Made by a program: the position numbers and the translations under genes
Notes under the pieces: model-generated
What the model saw: the letters and a program-made list of their open reading frames with translations, nothing else
The model's database searches: none
Told to the model about the DNA's origin: nothing
Assembly (NCBI GenBank): GCA_022774755.1
Contig: JALFLK010000031.1
Location: 1-56,402 of the forward strand
DNA from: a bacterium
Lineage (GTDB): Bacteria; Bacillota; Clostridia; Oscillospirales; Acutalibacteraceae
DNA length: 56,402 bases
Reading direction: 5' to 3'
Part shown: positions 6,767 to 16,266 of the stretch, one piece after another
How the letters are laid out: every line of letters begins with the position of its first letter
Position numbering within the stretch: position 1 is the first letter of the stretch

Positions 6767-8587
6767 TTACTTCTTTCTGAACGCCTGTTTCATACGCTGT
6801 TCTTTGCTTAAAATTTTCTTTCTCATTCTGATGTTCTCGGGCGTAACCTCCACAAGCTCGTCGTCTGCAATAAACTCAAGGCACTGCTCAAGAGAAAGCA
6901 CCGAATGAGGCGTAAGCTTTAAGGCGTCGTCGGAGCCTGACGCACGGGTATTTGTAATGTGCTTCTTTTTGCAGACATTTACGGTTATATCCTCAGCTTT
7001 GGGACTTGCGCCTACAATCATACCCTCATAAACCGGAGTGCCGGCGCCGATAAAGAGTCTGCCTCTCTCCTGCGCCTGATAAAGTCCGTAGGTGACGGCT
7101 TCGCCTGTTTCAAAGGCTACAAGAGAGCCCTGGTGGCGGGTTACGATTTCGCCCTTATAAGGCTCGTAGCCGTCAAAAATGTGATTCATAATGCCGTTTC
7201 CGTTTGTATCGGTTAAGAATTCGGGACGGTAGCCCATAAGTCCTCTTGATGGAATACGGAATTCAATGTGGGTTATTCCGCTTTCACGGGTACCCATATT
7301 TATTAGCTCTGCCTTTCTTGAGCCTAATTTTTCCATCACAGGACCTACATAATTGTCGGGAACCTCGATTATAAGGTACTCCATAGGCTCGCAGAGCTTG
7401 CCGTTTATTTCCTTTGTAATAACCTGGGGGCGTGAAACCTGAAACTCGTAGTTCTGCCTTCTCATAGTTTCAATGAGAATTGAAAGGTGAAGCTCGCCTC
7501 TGCCGGAAACCTTGTAGGTGTCGGCGGAATCGGTTTCTTCCACACGCAGAGCAACATTAGTTTCGATTTCTTTAAACAGCCTGTCCCTTAAATTTCGAGA
7601 GGTCACATACTTGCCCTCCTGACCTGCAAAGGGGCTGTTATTTACTATAAAATTCATCGAAACGGTAGGCTCGTCGATTTTAACAAAAGGCAATGCCTCC
7701 ACATTGTCGGGGTCGCAGACGGTTTCGCCGATGTTAATATCCGCCATTCCGCTTACGCATATAATATCGCCCAGCATCGCTTCTTCGGTTTCTACTCTGT
7801 TTAAGCCCTCAAACTGATACAGCTTCGTTATTTTTACATTTTTAGTTGAGCCGTCACGACAGCACAAAACTGCATTCTGACCGCTTTTTACCTTTCCTCT
7901 TTCCACTCTGCCTATACCGATTCTTCCGACGAATTGGTCGTAGTCGATATTAGAAAACAGAATCTGCATCGGTCCGCCAATATCCCCTTGGGGAGCAGGA
8001 ATTTCGTTGATAATAGCCTCAAACAAAGGCTTCATATCAGTGCCCTTTTGGTGAGGGTCGGTGGTAGCATAGCCGTCTCTTGCAGAGGCATAAACAACTG
8101 GGAATTCAAGCTGGTCGTCGTCTGCGCCCAGCTCGATAAACAAATCGAGTACCTCGTCAACTACCTCCTCCGGTCTAGCGCCCGGGCGGTCGATTTTATT
8201 AAGCACTACCAAGGGCTTTTTGCCAAGTCCCAATGCCTTTTTAAGGACAAAACGAGTCTGGGGCATACAGCCCTCAAAAGCGTCAACCAAAAGCACAACG
8301 CCGTCAACCATCATAAGTATGCGCTCAACCTCGCCGCCGAAATCGGCGTGTCCCGGGGTATCTACTATATTGATTTTTACATCGCCGTACTTTACGGCTG
8401 TATTCTTAGAAAGAATTGTAATGCCTCTCTCCCTTTCCAAATCGTTGGAGTCCATTACCCTTTCCGCTACTTCCTGATTCTCTCTAAAAATGCCGCTTTG
8501 CTTTAAAAGCTGGTCAACCAGCGTGGTCTTGCCGTGGTCAACATGGGCAATAATAGCAACATTCCTTAAATTCTCTCTTGATTCCAT
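6767..8587 (-). CDS. typA: Ribosome-associated GTPase TypA/BipA
   Basis: A 606-residue translational GTPase of normal family length. G motifs are clear: AHVDHGKTT (P-loop), [19 protein letters not shown] and [10 protein letters not shown], followed by domain II, EF-G-like domains III and V ([30 protein letters not shown]) and the TypA-specific C-terminal domain. It acts on 50S assembly and stress adaptation at the ribosome. It has its own promoter, divergent from acn, and is followed by the exonuclease gene in the same transcript. Confidence 0.97.
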   Translation of the reverse strand: MESRENLRNVAIIAHVDHGKTTLVDQLLKQSGIFRENQEVAERVMDSNDLERERGITILSKNTAVKYGDVKINIVDTPGHADFGGEVERILMMVDGVVLLVDAFEGCMPQTRFVLKKALGLGKKPLVVLNKIDRPGARPEEVVDEVLDLFIELGADDDQLEFPVVYASARDGYATTDPHQKGTDMKPLFEAIINEIPAPQGDIGGPMQILFSNIDYDQFVGRIGIGRVERGKVKSGQNAVLCCRDGSTKNVKITKLYQFEGLNRVETEEAMLGDIICVSGMADINIGETVCDPDNVEALPFVKIDEPTVSMNFIVNNSPFAGQEGKYVTSRNLRDRLFKEIETNVALRVEETDSADTYKVSGRGELHLSILIETMRRQNYEFQVSRPQVITKEINGKLCEPMEYLIIEVPDNYVGPVMEKLGSRKAELINMGTRESGITHIEFRIPSRGLMGYRPEFLTDTNGNGIMNHIFDGYEPYKGEIVTRHQGSLVAFETGEAVTYGLYQAQERGRLFIGAGTPVYEGMIVGASPKAEDITVNVCKKKHITNTRASGSDDALKLTPHSVLSLEQCLEFIADDELVEVTPENIRMRKKILSKEQRMKQAFRKK

Positions 8588-8632
8588 AAAATAACCTCTT
8601 AACCATTAAAATATCATATTTCATACCGAAAT

Positions 8633-8661
8633 ATTATAACATATCTGCCTTTGTTTTTCAA
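8633..8661 (-). promoter_or_regulatory. Promoter of typA
   Basis: TTGAAA (8656-8661) and TATAAT (8633-8638) on the minus strand with a 17-bp spacer, about 45 bp before the start codon. Confidence 0.75.
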
Positions 8662-8701
8662 TTAAATCACCGATATTTTTCCGCAAATCGCCTATTTGGA
8701 T

Positions 8702-8741
8702 AAATTGTGACACAATTTCTTAAAATGTTTATATAAACATT
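8702..8741. promoter_or_regulatory. Two perfect palindromes between typA and acn
   Basis: AAATTGTGACACAATTT (8702-8718) is a 17-bp perfect odd palindrome; AATGTTTATATAAACATT (8724-8741) is an 18-bp perfect palindrome, with only 5 bp between them. They lie 35-75 bp upstream of the acn -35 box and look like sites for dimeric regulators. The regulator is not identified. Confidence 0.6.
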
Positions 8742-8774
8742 GTGTATGCCGTCAGTATTTTTGGGATTAAACGC

Positions 8775-8803
8775 TTTACAAAAAGATTGAATTGTTATAT
8801 AAT
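8775..8803 (+). promoter_or_regulatory. Promoter of the acn-icd operon
   Basis: TTTACA (8775-8780) and TATAAT (8798-8803), 17 bp apart. The -10 box is the centre of a Rex-type operator. A 9-bp stem (TTTTACGGA at 8814-8822 with TCCGTAAAA at 8828-8836) follows in the early transcript. Confidence 0.8.
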
Positions 8804-8810
8804 TAACAAT
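8791..8810. promoter_or_regulatory. Rex-type redox operator over the acn -10 box
   Basis: TTGTTATATAATTAACAA (8792-8809) matches the clostridial Rex consensus TTGTTAAN4TTAACAA with one mismatch and is a perfect inverted repeat with its flanking A/T. It covers the -10 hexamer, so bound Rex would block polymerase when NADH is low relative to NAD+. The rex gene lies directly downstream of icd. Confidence 0.7.
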
Positions 8811-8865
8811 GTATTTTACGGATTTAGTCCGTAAAAATCCACCATTTTTCAGCGGAGGTAATACT

Positions 8866-10800
8866 ATGGGCTTAACTTTAGCACAAAAAATTATTAAAGA
8901 GCATTTAGTAAGCGGTGAAATGACCGTTGGCTCTGACATCGGCATCAAAATTGACCAGACATTGACCCAGGACGCAACCGGAACAATGGCTTATCTTGAA
9001 TTTGAGGCTATCGGTATTCCGAGGGTTAAAACAGAAAAAAGCGTTGCGTATATTGACCACAATACCCTTCAGACAGGCTTTGAAAATGCCGACGACCACA
9101 GATTTATTCAGTCGGTCTGCAAAAAGCACGGCATTTACTTTTCACGCCCCGGCAACGGAATCTGCCACCAGGTTCATCTTGAGCGTTTCGGCAAGCCCGG
9201 TAAAACTCTTATCGGCTCTGACAGCCATACCCCAACAGGCGGCGGTATAGGAATGCTTGCAATCGGTGCAGGCGGACTTGACGTTGCAGTTGCTATGGGC
9301 GGCGGCGCTTACTACATTACTATGCCGAAAATGGTAAGGGTAAACTTAAGCGGTAAATTAAGCCCCTGGGTTTCTGCAAAGGATATTATCCTTGAGGTGC
9401 TCAGAATTATGTCCGTTAAAGGCGGAGTGGGCAAAATCGTTGAATACGGCGGCGAGGGCGTTAAAACTCTTACTGTTCCCGAAAGAGCAACAATTACAAA
9501 TATGGGTGCTGAGCTTGGCGCAACAACCTCTATATTCCCCTCTGATGAAATCACAAAGAGCTTTTTGAAGGCTCAGGGCAGAGAGGAAGACTGGATTGAG
9601 CTTCTCCCCGACAGCGACGCTGTTTATGATGAGGTTATTGACATTGACCTTTCTTCCCTTGCTCCTATGGCGGCTTGCCCCCATTCACCTGACAATGTTA
9701 AGACTATCAAAGAGCTTGAGGGCAAGAAAATCGACCAGGTTTGCATCGGCTCCTGCACAAACTCGAGCTATCTCGATATGATGAGAGTTGCTGCTATTCT
9801 TAAGGGAAAGAAAGTTGCCGACGGCGTTTCGCTGGCTATTGCTCCCGGAAGCAAGCAGGTATTTAATATGATTGCTCAAAACGGCGCATTGGCTGATATG
9901 ATTGCCGCAGGCGCAAGAATCCTTGAAAGCGCATGCGGTCCCTGCATCGGTATGGGACAGTCGCCGAACAGCGGCGGAATCTCCCTTAGAACCTTTAACA
10001 GAAACTTCGAGGGCAGAAGCGGTACTGCCGACGGCCAGATTTACCTTGTTTCTCCCGAAACTGCAGCTGTATCTGCTCTTACGGGCGTATTCACCGACCC
10101 CCGTTTTCTGGGCGAGGCTGTTGATATTAAAATTCCCGAAAAGTTCCTTATTAACGATAATATGGTTATTGCTCCTGCTCCCGTTGAAGAAATGGAGAGC
10201 ATTAAGGTTTTGAGAGGCCCTAACATTAAGCCTTATCCCGAAACTCATCCCCTTAAGGACACAATCGAGGCTTCCTGTGCGCTTAAAGTCGGCGACAACA
10301 TTACAACCGACCATATTATGCCCGCAGGCGCAAAGATTCTTCCTCTGCGTTCAAATATTCCTGCTATTTCACAGCACTGCTTTACAGTATGCGACAAGGA
10401 ATTCCCACAGCGTGCAAAGGCTTTGGGTTCAAGCATCATCGTCGGCGGTGTAAACTACGGACAGGGCTCTTCCAGAGAGCATGCGGCTCTTGCTCCCTTG
10501 TACCTTGGAGTTAAGGCTGTGCTTGTGAAGAGCTTTGCGAGAATCCACAGAAGCAACCTTATTAACGCAGGTATTCTTCCCCTTACATTTGTTGATGAAA
10601 ACGATTACGACAAGATAAGCCTCGGCGACGAGCTTGTGCTGCCCGATGTTAAAAAGCTTATTGAAAACGGCGAGGACATTGTTGTCGAAAACAAGACAAA
10701 GGGTACTAAGATAATGGCTAAGTGCGAGCTTACAGACAGAACAAAGGCAATTATTCTTGCCGGCGGTTTGTTAGACTATACAAAAAAGGAGAACGGCTGA
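8866..10800 (+). CDS. acnA: Aconitate hydratase
   Basis: A 644-residue aconitase of the short bacterial/archaeal type (mitochondrial-aconitase-like). It converts citrate to isocitrate in the cytosol using a 4Fe-4S cluster. Visible are [29 protein letters not shown] (cluster Cys near residue 295), [16 protein letters not shown] (two cluster Cys near 355-360) and the swivel-domain [15 protein letters not shown]. The start at 8866 has GCGGAGGTAA upstream; the frame is open further upstream but lacks a ribosome site. Its stop is 1 bp before icd. No citrate synthase gene is in the window. Confidence 0.96.
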   Translation: MGLTLAQKIIKEHLVSGEMTVGSDIGIKIDQTLTQDATGTMAYLEFEAIGIPRVKTEKSVAYIDHNTLQTGFENADDHRFIQSVCKKHGIYFSRPGNGICHQVHLERFGKPGKTLIGSDSHTPTGGGIGMLAIGAGGLDVAVAMGGGAYYITMPKMVRVNLSGKLSPWVSAKDIILEVLRIMSVKGGVGKIVEYGGEGVKTLTVPERATITNMGAELGATTSIFPSDEITKSFLKAQGREEDWIELLPDSDAVYDEVIDIDLSSLAPMAACPHSPDNVKTIKELEGKKIDQVCIGSCTNSSYLDMMRVAAILKGKKVADGVSLAIAPGSKQVFNMIAQNGALADMIAAGARILESACGPCIGMGQSPNSGGISLRTFNRNFEGRSGTADGQIYLVSPETAAVSALTGVFTDPRFLGEAVDIKIPEKFLINDNMVIAPAPVEEMESIKVLRGPNIKPYPETHPLKDTIEASCALKVGDNITTDHIMPAGAKILPLRSNIPAISQHCFTVCDKEFPQRAKALGSSIIVGGVNYGQGSSREHAALAPLYLGVKAVLVKSFARIHRSNLINAGILPLTFVDENDYDKISLGDELVLPDVKKLIENGEDIVVENKTKGTKIMAKCELTDRTKAIILAGGLLDYTKKENG

Positions 10801-10801
10801 T

Positions 10802-12010
10802 ATGAGCAAAATTCAAATGAAAACACCTCTTGTTGAGATGGACGGCGACGAAATGACCAGAATCATCTGGAAGATGATTAAGGACATTTTGATTGAACCC
10901 TATGTAGATTTAAAAACTGAGTACTACGATTTAGGTCTTGAGCATAGAAATGCTACCGATGACCAGGTTACTATTGACAGTGCAAACGCTACCAAAAAAT
11001 ACGGCGTTGCGGTAAAATGCGCTACCATCACTCCTAACGCCGCAAGAATGCCCGAGTATAACTTAAAGCAGATGTGGAAATCTCCTAACGGAACTATCAG
11101 AGCTATGCTTGACGGCACTGTTTTCAGAAGTCCTATTCTCGTTAAAGGCATTACTCCCTACATTCCTACCTGGACTAAGCCTATTACCATTGCAAGACAC
11201 GCCTACGGCGACGTTTACAAAAACACCGAAATGCGTGTTAAAGGCGGCTCAAAGGCAGAGCTGTGCGTAACTAACCCCGACGGCACCGAGGAAAGAAGCC
11301 TTATTCACGATTTTAAGGGCGACGGAGTAATTCAGGGTATGCACAACCTTGACGGCTCTATCTCCTCCTTTGCAAGGGCTTGCTTTAACTATGCCCTTGA
11401 TTTAAAGCAGGACATCTGGTTTGCTACGAAGGACACCATCAGCAAAAAGTATGACCACAGATTTAAAGATATTTTCCAGGAAATCTTTGACAAGGAATAC
11501 AAGGATAAGTTTGAAGAAGCAGGCATTGAGTACTTCTACACTCTTATTGATGACGCAGTTGCCAGAGTTGTCCGTTCCAACGGCGGTTACATCTGGGCTT
11601 GCAAAAACTATGACGGTGATGTTATGAGCGATATGATTGCAACAGCATTCGGCTCTCTTGCAATGATGACCAGCGTGCTTGTTTCTCCCGACGGAATTTA
11701 CGAGTACGAGGCGGCTCACGGCACTGTTCAGCGTCACTACTACAAGCACCTGAAAGGTGAAGAAACCTCTACAAACTCTGTTGCAACCCTGTTTGCATGG
11801 ACGGGCGCTTTGAGAAAAAGAGGCGAGCTTGACAATACTCCCGATTTGTGCGAATTTGCCGACAAGCTTGAAAAGGCAACCATCGCAACTATTGAGGACG
11901 GCGTAATGACAGGCGACCTTTACCTTATTTCTAAGCTTGACAACAAGAAAAAGGTAAACACTCAGGAGTTTCTTGAGGAAGTTGATTCAAGACTTAAGGC
12001 TATGCTTTAA
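10802..12010 (+). CDS. icd: NADP-dependent isocitrate dehydrogenase, eukaryote-like type
   Basis: A 402-residue enzyme resembling the homodimeric NADP-IDH group that includes the eukaryotic enzymes ([18 protein letters not shown] start; [59 protein letters not shown]). It oxidatively decarboxylates isocitrate to 2-oxoglutarate. One base separates it from acn, so the pair is translated together and gives citrate-to-2-oxoglutarate flux, most likely for glutamate synthesis in an anaerobe with an incomplete TCA cycle (inference). A terminator follows. Confidence 0.96.
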   Translation: MSKIQMKTPLVEMDGDEMTRIIWKMIKDILIEPYVDLKTEYYDLGLEHRNATDDQVTIDSANATKKYGVAVKCATITPNAARMPEYNLKQMWKSPNGTIRAMLDGTVFRSPILVKGITPYIPTWTKPITIARHAYGDVYKNTEMRVKGGSKAELCVTNPDGTEERSLIHDFKGDGVIQGMHNLDGSISSFARACFNYALDLKQDIWFATKDTISKKYDHRFKDIFQEIFDKEYKDKFEEAGIEYFYTLIDDAVARVVRSNGGYIWACKNYDGDVMSDMIATAFGSLAMMTSVLVSPDGIYEYEAAHGTVQRHYYKHLKGEETSTNSVATLFAWTGALRKRGELDNTPDLCEFADKLEKATIATIEDGVMTGDLYLISKLDNKKKVNTQEFLEEVDSRLKAML

Positions 12011-12020
12011 TTTGTCTTTT

Positions 12021-12060
12021 TGCCGCAGGGGAGCTTGCCTCCCCTTTTGCGGCTCTTTTG
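12021..12060 (+). terminator. Terminator of the acn-icd operon
   Basis: GCCGCA GGGGAG loop CTCCCC TTTTGCGGC: a long GC stem followed by TCTTTTG on the plus strand. It partly separates rex from acn-icd. Confidence 0.75.
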
Positions 12061-12087
12061 TACTTTGTGAATTGGAGGATTGGCAAG

Positions 12088-12729
12088 GTGGCTAAATGCG
12101 ACAATATTTCTATGTCTGTAATAAGGCGTTTGCCACGGTATTACAGGTTTTTGTGTGAGCTTGACGATCAGAATATTGAAAGAATTTCTTCCAATAATCT
12201 GGCGGAAATTATGCACGTTACGGCTTCTCAGGTCAGGCAGGATTTAAACTGCTTCGGCGGTTTCGGTCAGCAGGGTTACGGCTACGCCGTTAAACAGCTT
12301 AAAGACGAAATCACCAAAATTTTAGGGCTTAACCAGAATCATCCTGCAATTTTGCTCGGCGCAGGCAATTTGGGGAAAGCCGTTGTTGCTCATATGAATT
12401 TTAAACGGTTAGGTTTTAATTTGGTTGGTATTTTTGACAAGGATAAAAAAATTATCGGAACTGAAATTAACGGAATTTTAATCAGAGGCGACGAGGACAT
12501 TGAGTCCTTCGTCAAAGATAATAAGGTCGATTCAGCGTTTTTGTGCCTGCCGAAAAACGGCGTTGAGGAAATTATCAGCAGGCTTTATAAAATTGGCATT
12601 AAATCATTTTGGAATTTTTCCCACTATGATATTTCTAATAATTTTGAAGATACTATCGTTGAGAATGTTCATCTGTCTGACAGCCTGATGACTCTTTGTT
12701 ACAGAATGAATGAAAATAACGATACATAA
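12088..12729 (+). CDS. rex: Redox-sensing transcriptional repressor Rex
   Basis: A 213-residue protein beginning at GTG (12088) with GGAGGA 8 bp upstream. The N-terminal winged helix (SVIRRLPRYYRFLCEL ... HVTASQVRQDLNCFGGFGQQGYGY) reads DNA, and the C-terminal Rossmann domain (ILLGAGNLGKAVVAH, then GIFDKD) binds NADH/NAD+. Rex represses fermentation and redox genes until NADH rises. It stands directly after icd, and a Rex-type site lies over the acn promoter. It may be transcribed by read-through of the terminator or from a weak promoter I could not identify; the two genes downstream follow within 15 bp each. Confidence 0.95.
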   Translation: MAKCDNISMSVIRRLPRYYRFLCELDDQNIERISSNNLAEIMHVTASQVRQDLNCFGGFGQQGYGYAVKQLKDEITKILGLNQNHPAILLGAGNLGKAVVAHMNFKRLGFNLVGIFDKDKKIIGTEINGILIRGDEDIESFVKDNKVDSAFLCLPKNGVEEIISRLYKIGIKSFWNFSHYDISNNFEDTIVENVHLSDSLMTLCYRMNENNDT

Positions 12730-12744
12730 TTTGCGGAGAATAAT

Positions 12745-13839
12745 ATGACTAAGTATTTAAGCAGAAAAATTAAATTTATGTCGCTGTTTATGATGATAGG
12801 CGTTGTGTTTCTTCATTCATACAACTACAAGGATAACTTTCTCACTCCGTCAACTGCAATTTCCGAGGGGTTTAATCCAGCTGCAATGTTTGAGTTTTTT
12901 ATAAGCAACGGCATTGTCAGAATGTGCGTGCCTATGTTCTTTGCAATATCGGGGTACCTGTTTTTCAGAACATTCAGACCATCCCTGAAATGTTACAGAT
13001 ATAAGCTTAAAAGCAGGTTTTTTTCTCTTGCTGTCCCTTATCTGATTTGGTCGCTTCTCTCTTTAGGATTTGTTTTTCTTATGAGTATTCCCGATTTCAC
13101 GGCTCAGCTTCCTGTTATTCAGCAGAATTTGCCCCAAAACGGCATTGACCTTGCTTATATTGTTAAATGTATTATAAATCCGCCGTCGTTTCAGCTTTGG
13201 TATGTTCAGCAGTTAATTATTTTTACGGTTATTTCTCCGCTGATTTACTTTATGATAAAATATACCAAGGGAATTATTGTTGTGCCCATAGCTGTATTAT
13301 GGCTGATGGATTTATCGTTTATTATTAACTCTGAGGCGGCTTTGTTCTATATGTTGGGTGCCTGCATTGCAATTTTTGACCGTGAGGATTTGATTTTAAT
13401 CAAAGAATCAAGAGGTTTCTGCGCTGTTATTACAACGGTGTGGATTTTGATAAATCTTATTAAGACATTTATTGCGGCAATAGGTGAGCAAGATAATATG
13501 TTCCTGACTGTTGCAAGATTCGGACTTACCAAAATCTCAATTTTGCTTGGACTTGTATCAATGTGGCTTTTGTTTGATCATATTGTCAAGCGTATTCAGT
13601 ACAAAAAAGGCTTGCTTCTCCTTTCGGGACATATGTTCTTTATTTACACCCTGCACGAACCGCTGCTGCATATGTGCTATCAGCTTGCCCTTAGGCTTGA
13701 CGCCTCTAATCCGGCACATATTGCCCTTTACATTTGCCTGCCGATTTCAATTATTGCTTTTTCGGTAATCGTAAGTATGTGTGTAAGAAAGCTGTGTCTG
13801 CCTTTGCACAAGGTGTTGACAGGCAACCGTTCCAACTGA
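12745..13839 (+). CDS. Acyltransferase 3 family membrane protein
   Basis: A 364-residue multi-pass membrane protein with about ten hydrophobic segments. The N-terminal KFMSLFMMIGVVFLHSY holds the conserved AT3 histidine, and VPMFFAISGYLFFRTF with PYLIWSLL follow, all typical of membrane acyltransferases that O-acetylate surface sugars or peptidoglycan. C-terminal LSGHMFFIYTLHEPL is also typical. It starts 15 bp after rex with GGAG and is followed 13 bp later by the cupin gene, so the three are probably co-transcribed. Its substrate is unknown. Confidence 0.85.
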   Translation: MTKYLSRKIKFMSLFMMIGVVFLHSYNYKDNFLTPSTAISEGFNPAAMFEFFISNGIVRMCVPMFFAISGYLFFRTFRPSLKCYRYKLKSRFFSLAVPYLIWSLLSLGFVFLMSIPDFTAQLPVIQQNLPQNGIDLAYIVKCIINPPSFQLWYVQQLIIFTVISPLIYFMIKYTKGIIVVPIAVLWLMDLSFIINSEAALFYMLGACIAIFDREDLILIKESRGFCAVITTVWILINLIKTFIAAIGEQDNMFLTVARFGLTKISILLGLVSMWLLFDHIVKRIQYKKGLLLLSGHMFFIYTLHEPLLHMCYQLALRLDASNPAHIALYICLPISIIAFSVIVSMCVRKLCLPLHKVLTGNRSN

Positions 13840-13852
13840 TTCGGAGGTTAAT

Positions 13853-14191
13853 ATGCTGATAGATTTCGGAAAAATTGAAAACACCGCCATTAAAGAATTT
13901 AAGGGCGGTAAGAACATTACTAACATAAGAATGTTTGTTGATTCAAACAACAAAATTATGTCGGGAAAACTTGAGTCCGACAGCTCTATCGGACTGCATA
14001 CTCACCAAACCAACAGCGAGATTATCTATATTCTCAGCGGTAAAGGCAGGGTGCTTTTTGACGGTGAGTATGAAGAATTGACGGCAGGCTCCTGCCATTA
14101 CTGCCCTATGGGTCACAGTCACTCGCTTATTAACAACAGCGACAGCGACTTGGTTTTCTTTGCCGTTGTGCCTGAACATAATATAAAGTGA
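13853..14191 (+). CDS. Small single-domain cupin protein
   Basis: A 112-residue Cupin_2 barrel. Motif 1 is GLHTHQTNSEIIYILSGKGRV (seen in two parts: GLHTHQTNSE, then ILSGKGRVLFDG) with the metal-type His-x-His and Glu, and motif 2 is CPMGHSHSLINNSD with further histidines. Such proteins bind a metal and a small ligand, often sugars or acids, and may be isomerases or sensors. It closes the rex/acyltransferase gene group. The ligand cannot be told from sequence. Confidence 0.85.
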   Translation: MLIDFGKIENTAIKEFKGGKNITNIRMFVDSNNKIMSGKLESDSSIGLHTHQTNSEIIYILSGKGRVLFDGEYEELTAGSCHYCPMGHSHSLINNSDSDLVFFAVVPEHNIK

Positions 14192-14291
14192 TGTTATATT
14201 TGATTTATAAATTCACCACAGCATATGAAAAAATACTAAATTGCCCAATTTCACTTACGAAAAGAGAATCTGCAATATAAGACAGCTCTAC

Positions 14292-14336
14292 AAAAAAGAC
14301 AGCCCTGCATAATTGCAAGACTGTCTTTTATTTTTT
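14292..14336. terminator. Bidirectional terminator
   Basis: AAAAAAGACAG (14292-14302) pairs with CTGTCTTTT (14321-14329), with inner pairs around TGCA/TGCA. T-runs occur on both strands, so it can end both the cupin transcript (plus) and the RNHCP transcript (minus). The rest of 14192-14428 is without a gene. Confidence 0.75.
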
Positions 14337-14428
14337 ACTAAAATCTAAACAAAGATTAAATAAAAACTAAATACCTACGCAGCAGATTTCAGTATTATCT
14401 GGGCAGAGTTATTAGGGATTCTGACTGC

Positions 14429-14857
14429 TTAAAAATACAACTCGCCGTCGCCGCCCATTAACTTAGTCATTTCCTCAATTTTTTCAATAGGAAAAGGCGG
14501 AGAGCAAAGCGGTTTGAGCGCAATAGACATCAGCTTCATGGGATTGTCATCGGCGGCAATGCGATTAGAGCTTAGCTTTCCGCACCTTCTGCATCGGTGG
14601 ATAATTACCCACTCGCCGTTTTTTCTCACCCAAACGCCTACTGCGTCCATAATACCTCCGCAGTCAGAGGCACGGTCGCCGGGCAAGTTATCAAGGTGAA
14701 GACTTGCAAGGCAATTCGGGCAGTGATTTCTGTGGTCGCTGCCGGCACCAATGCTTGTTACAGGTCTTAAACAAACCTTGCAGGTAAAGCTGTCGTTACA
14801 GGGGTGATTTTTATAATATCCCTTTTCATATTTTTTTCTTTTATTTTCTCTGTTCAT
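14429..14857 (-). CDS. RNHCP-domain protein
   Basis: A 142-residue protein with the RNHCP domain: FTCKVCLRPV, then DHRNHCPNCLASLHLD, giving two CxxC pairs and histidines likely to bind zinc, followed by a third pair RCRRCGKLSSNRIAADDN. The family is small and uncharacterised and occurs mainly in Firmicutes and Actinobacteria. The start has CAGGAGGAAT upstream. The leader just before it can fold into alternative hairpins that may hide this ribosome site. Confidence 0.85.
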   Translation of the reverse strand: MNRENKRKKYEKGYYKNHPCNDSFTCKVCLRPVTSIGAGSDHRNHCPNCLASLHLDNLPGDRASDCGGIMDAVGVWVRKNGEWVIIHRCRRCGKLSSNRIAADDNPMKLMSIALKPLCSPPFPIEKIEEMTKLMGGDGELYF

Positions 14858-14861
14858 AAAG

Positions 14862-14932
14862 TGATTCCTCCTGATTGTTACACTTAACCTCCGGGAGGAT
14901 TGCCGTGATTAGTTTTGCAAACCTCCCGGTCA
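14862..14932 (-). promoter_or_regulatory. Leader with mutually exclusive hairpins before the RNHCP gene
   Basis: On the minus strand CCGGGAGG pairs with CCTCCCGG (14922-14929 with 14891-14898), extended by TTGC/GCAA-type pairs. The CCTCC arm could instead pair with the gene's own AGGAGG ribosome site about 25 nt later. Two exclusive folds would switch translation. No known riboswitch class is recognised. A very short frame (14930-14971) just upstream is not convincing. Confidence 0.4.
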
Positions 14933-15048
14933 GAAAACAATCACCGATAGTTTAATGTTTTTCAAACACATACTCCTTTATTATATTCTTATTATTTTAA
15001 AACATTTTTCAATGTGCGAAAATCTGTTTTTACGAATAGTCTAAATAG

Positions 15049-16266
15049 TTATTTTTTATCCAGTCCCACGCAGTTCATCATTGTTTCTATATACCTTTCG
15101 TCCTCGTCGGTTATATAGTTAATTCTCGATTTGAGTCCGCTTTTGAAGCGGATATTTTTATCTATAAACACACGCCTGCCCCACATCTGAATCCACGAAG
15201 CAGGCAGAAGAAACGGGAATTTTTCAAGGTAAGAAAACTGCCTTTTCATTTTGTCTTTGCTCGGAAAAACAGATGAAAGAAAAAATTTCAGTCTTGACGG
15301 CTTTTTATGCTCTTTTTGCTGTTCACGGCGATGTTCAAGGGAAAGAACGGCGTAATAGTATTCATCTCTGCCCAAGGTGCTTGACAAAAAAATAAATTCT
15401 TCCAAAGGTGAAAGCACTTCAAAGTCGCAATTATCAAACCATTTCTGACTGATTTTATTCAGTTCCTCACTAAATTTTTTAAGCCCGGTTATTTCAAGCT
15501 GGCGGTTAAGATAAGCCCAATTCATATCCGTATGGTTTTTGACAAAAAGGTGCAGGTCTAAGAGTATTCTTACCCCTATCCCCCCCTTTCGGTAATGGTT
15601 GGAAGCATGCTCAAGCTGATAAATATAAAAGTCCTCAGCTTGCATTGTAAATTGATACTTACAGCCCTCTTTCAGAACAGATTTGTTCCAAATCTGCAAA
15701 AAATACTCTCTGTTTTTGTCGGTATGATTCAGCAAAGACGAGTGCATCTCAATAAAAAGAAAAGGCTTTTTTTCAAAATGATACTGGTTGTCATCGTCAA
15801 AATAATCAAAGTCAACGCCGTGTCTTTCCATTATTGCCTTAACCTTTGGCAGTTGTTCTACTTTAAACAGAATATCGGCGTCGGACATATGGCGAAAACA
15901 GCTGTTTGGGTACTCGTCTTTCATAACGGTACCTTTCATCGGCAAAAAATAAACGCCCTCGTTTTCAAAATCCTTAAAAATCGCCTTAAGCTCGTACTGC
16001 TGGTTTACATCCTGAACGATACAGGTGCCATTTAGTTCTTTAAAAGAATTTAATATATCCACAGGAGGCAAATATTGCTCCGGCAAAGCAGAAACGGCAT
16101 TGTACACCAGGCATATGCAATTATTGTACTTGGCAAGCTCAAGAAAAAACTGCCAGTTGAGATTTTCGGGAGGCAAGGGCACATCATACCCCAAGGCAGA
16201 TGAGCGCATTGTCCTGACCAAATAGACATATTCATTTTTCAGCGCAGGGTTGATATGCTTATCCAT
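15049..16266 (-). CDS. Nucleotidyltransferase family protein (NTP_transf_5)
   Basis: A 405-residue protein. The middle carries VYFLPMKGTVMKDEYPN, then RHMSDADILF, matching the uncharacterised nucleotidyltransferase family NTP_transf_5 (Lys-Gly, then Arg ... Asp-x-Asp). Relatives are often encoded next to PqqD-like proteins in peptide or surface-glycan loci (for example HPr-rel-A-type loci). The ATG at 16266 has GGAG 7 bp upstream; it overlaps the ABC transporter stop by 8 bp. It is the last of four co-directional genes. It may transfer a nucleotide or phosphate to a peptide; the substrate is unknown. Confidence 0.75.
   Translation of the reverse strand: MDKHINPALKNEYVYLVRTMRSSALGYDVPLPPENLNWQFFLELAKYNNCICLVYNAVSALPEQYLPPVDILNSFKELNGTCIVQDVNQQYELKAIFKDFENEGVYFLPMKGTVMKDEYPNSCFRHMSDADILFKVEQLPKVKAIMERHGVDFDYFDDDNQYHFEKKPFLFIEMHSSLLNHTDKNREYFLQIWNKSVLKEGCKYQFTMQAEDFYIYQLEHASNHYRKGGIGVRILLDLHLFVKNHTDMNWAYLNRQLEITGLKKFSEELNKISQKWFDNCDFEVLSPLEEFIFLSSTLGRDEYYYAVLSLEHRREQQKEHKKPSRLKFFLSSVFPSKDKMKRQFSYLEKFPFLLPASWIQMWGRRVFIDKNIRFKSGLKSRINYITDEDERYIETMMNCVGLDKK

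Noticed and set aside
8760..8781. Catabolite-responsive element (cre) before acn
   Set aside because: TTAAACGCTTTACA has the right feel, but aligned to the cre consensus it lacks the fixed G and C positions.
14930..14971. 13-codon frame with AAGGAG in front of the RNHCP leader, a possible leader peptide
   Set aside because: The ribosome site abuts the ATG (a TTG is better placed), composition is unremarkable, and no codon run suggests attenuation. Not strong enough to call.
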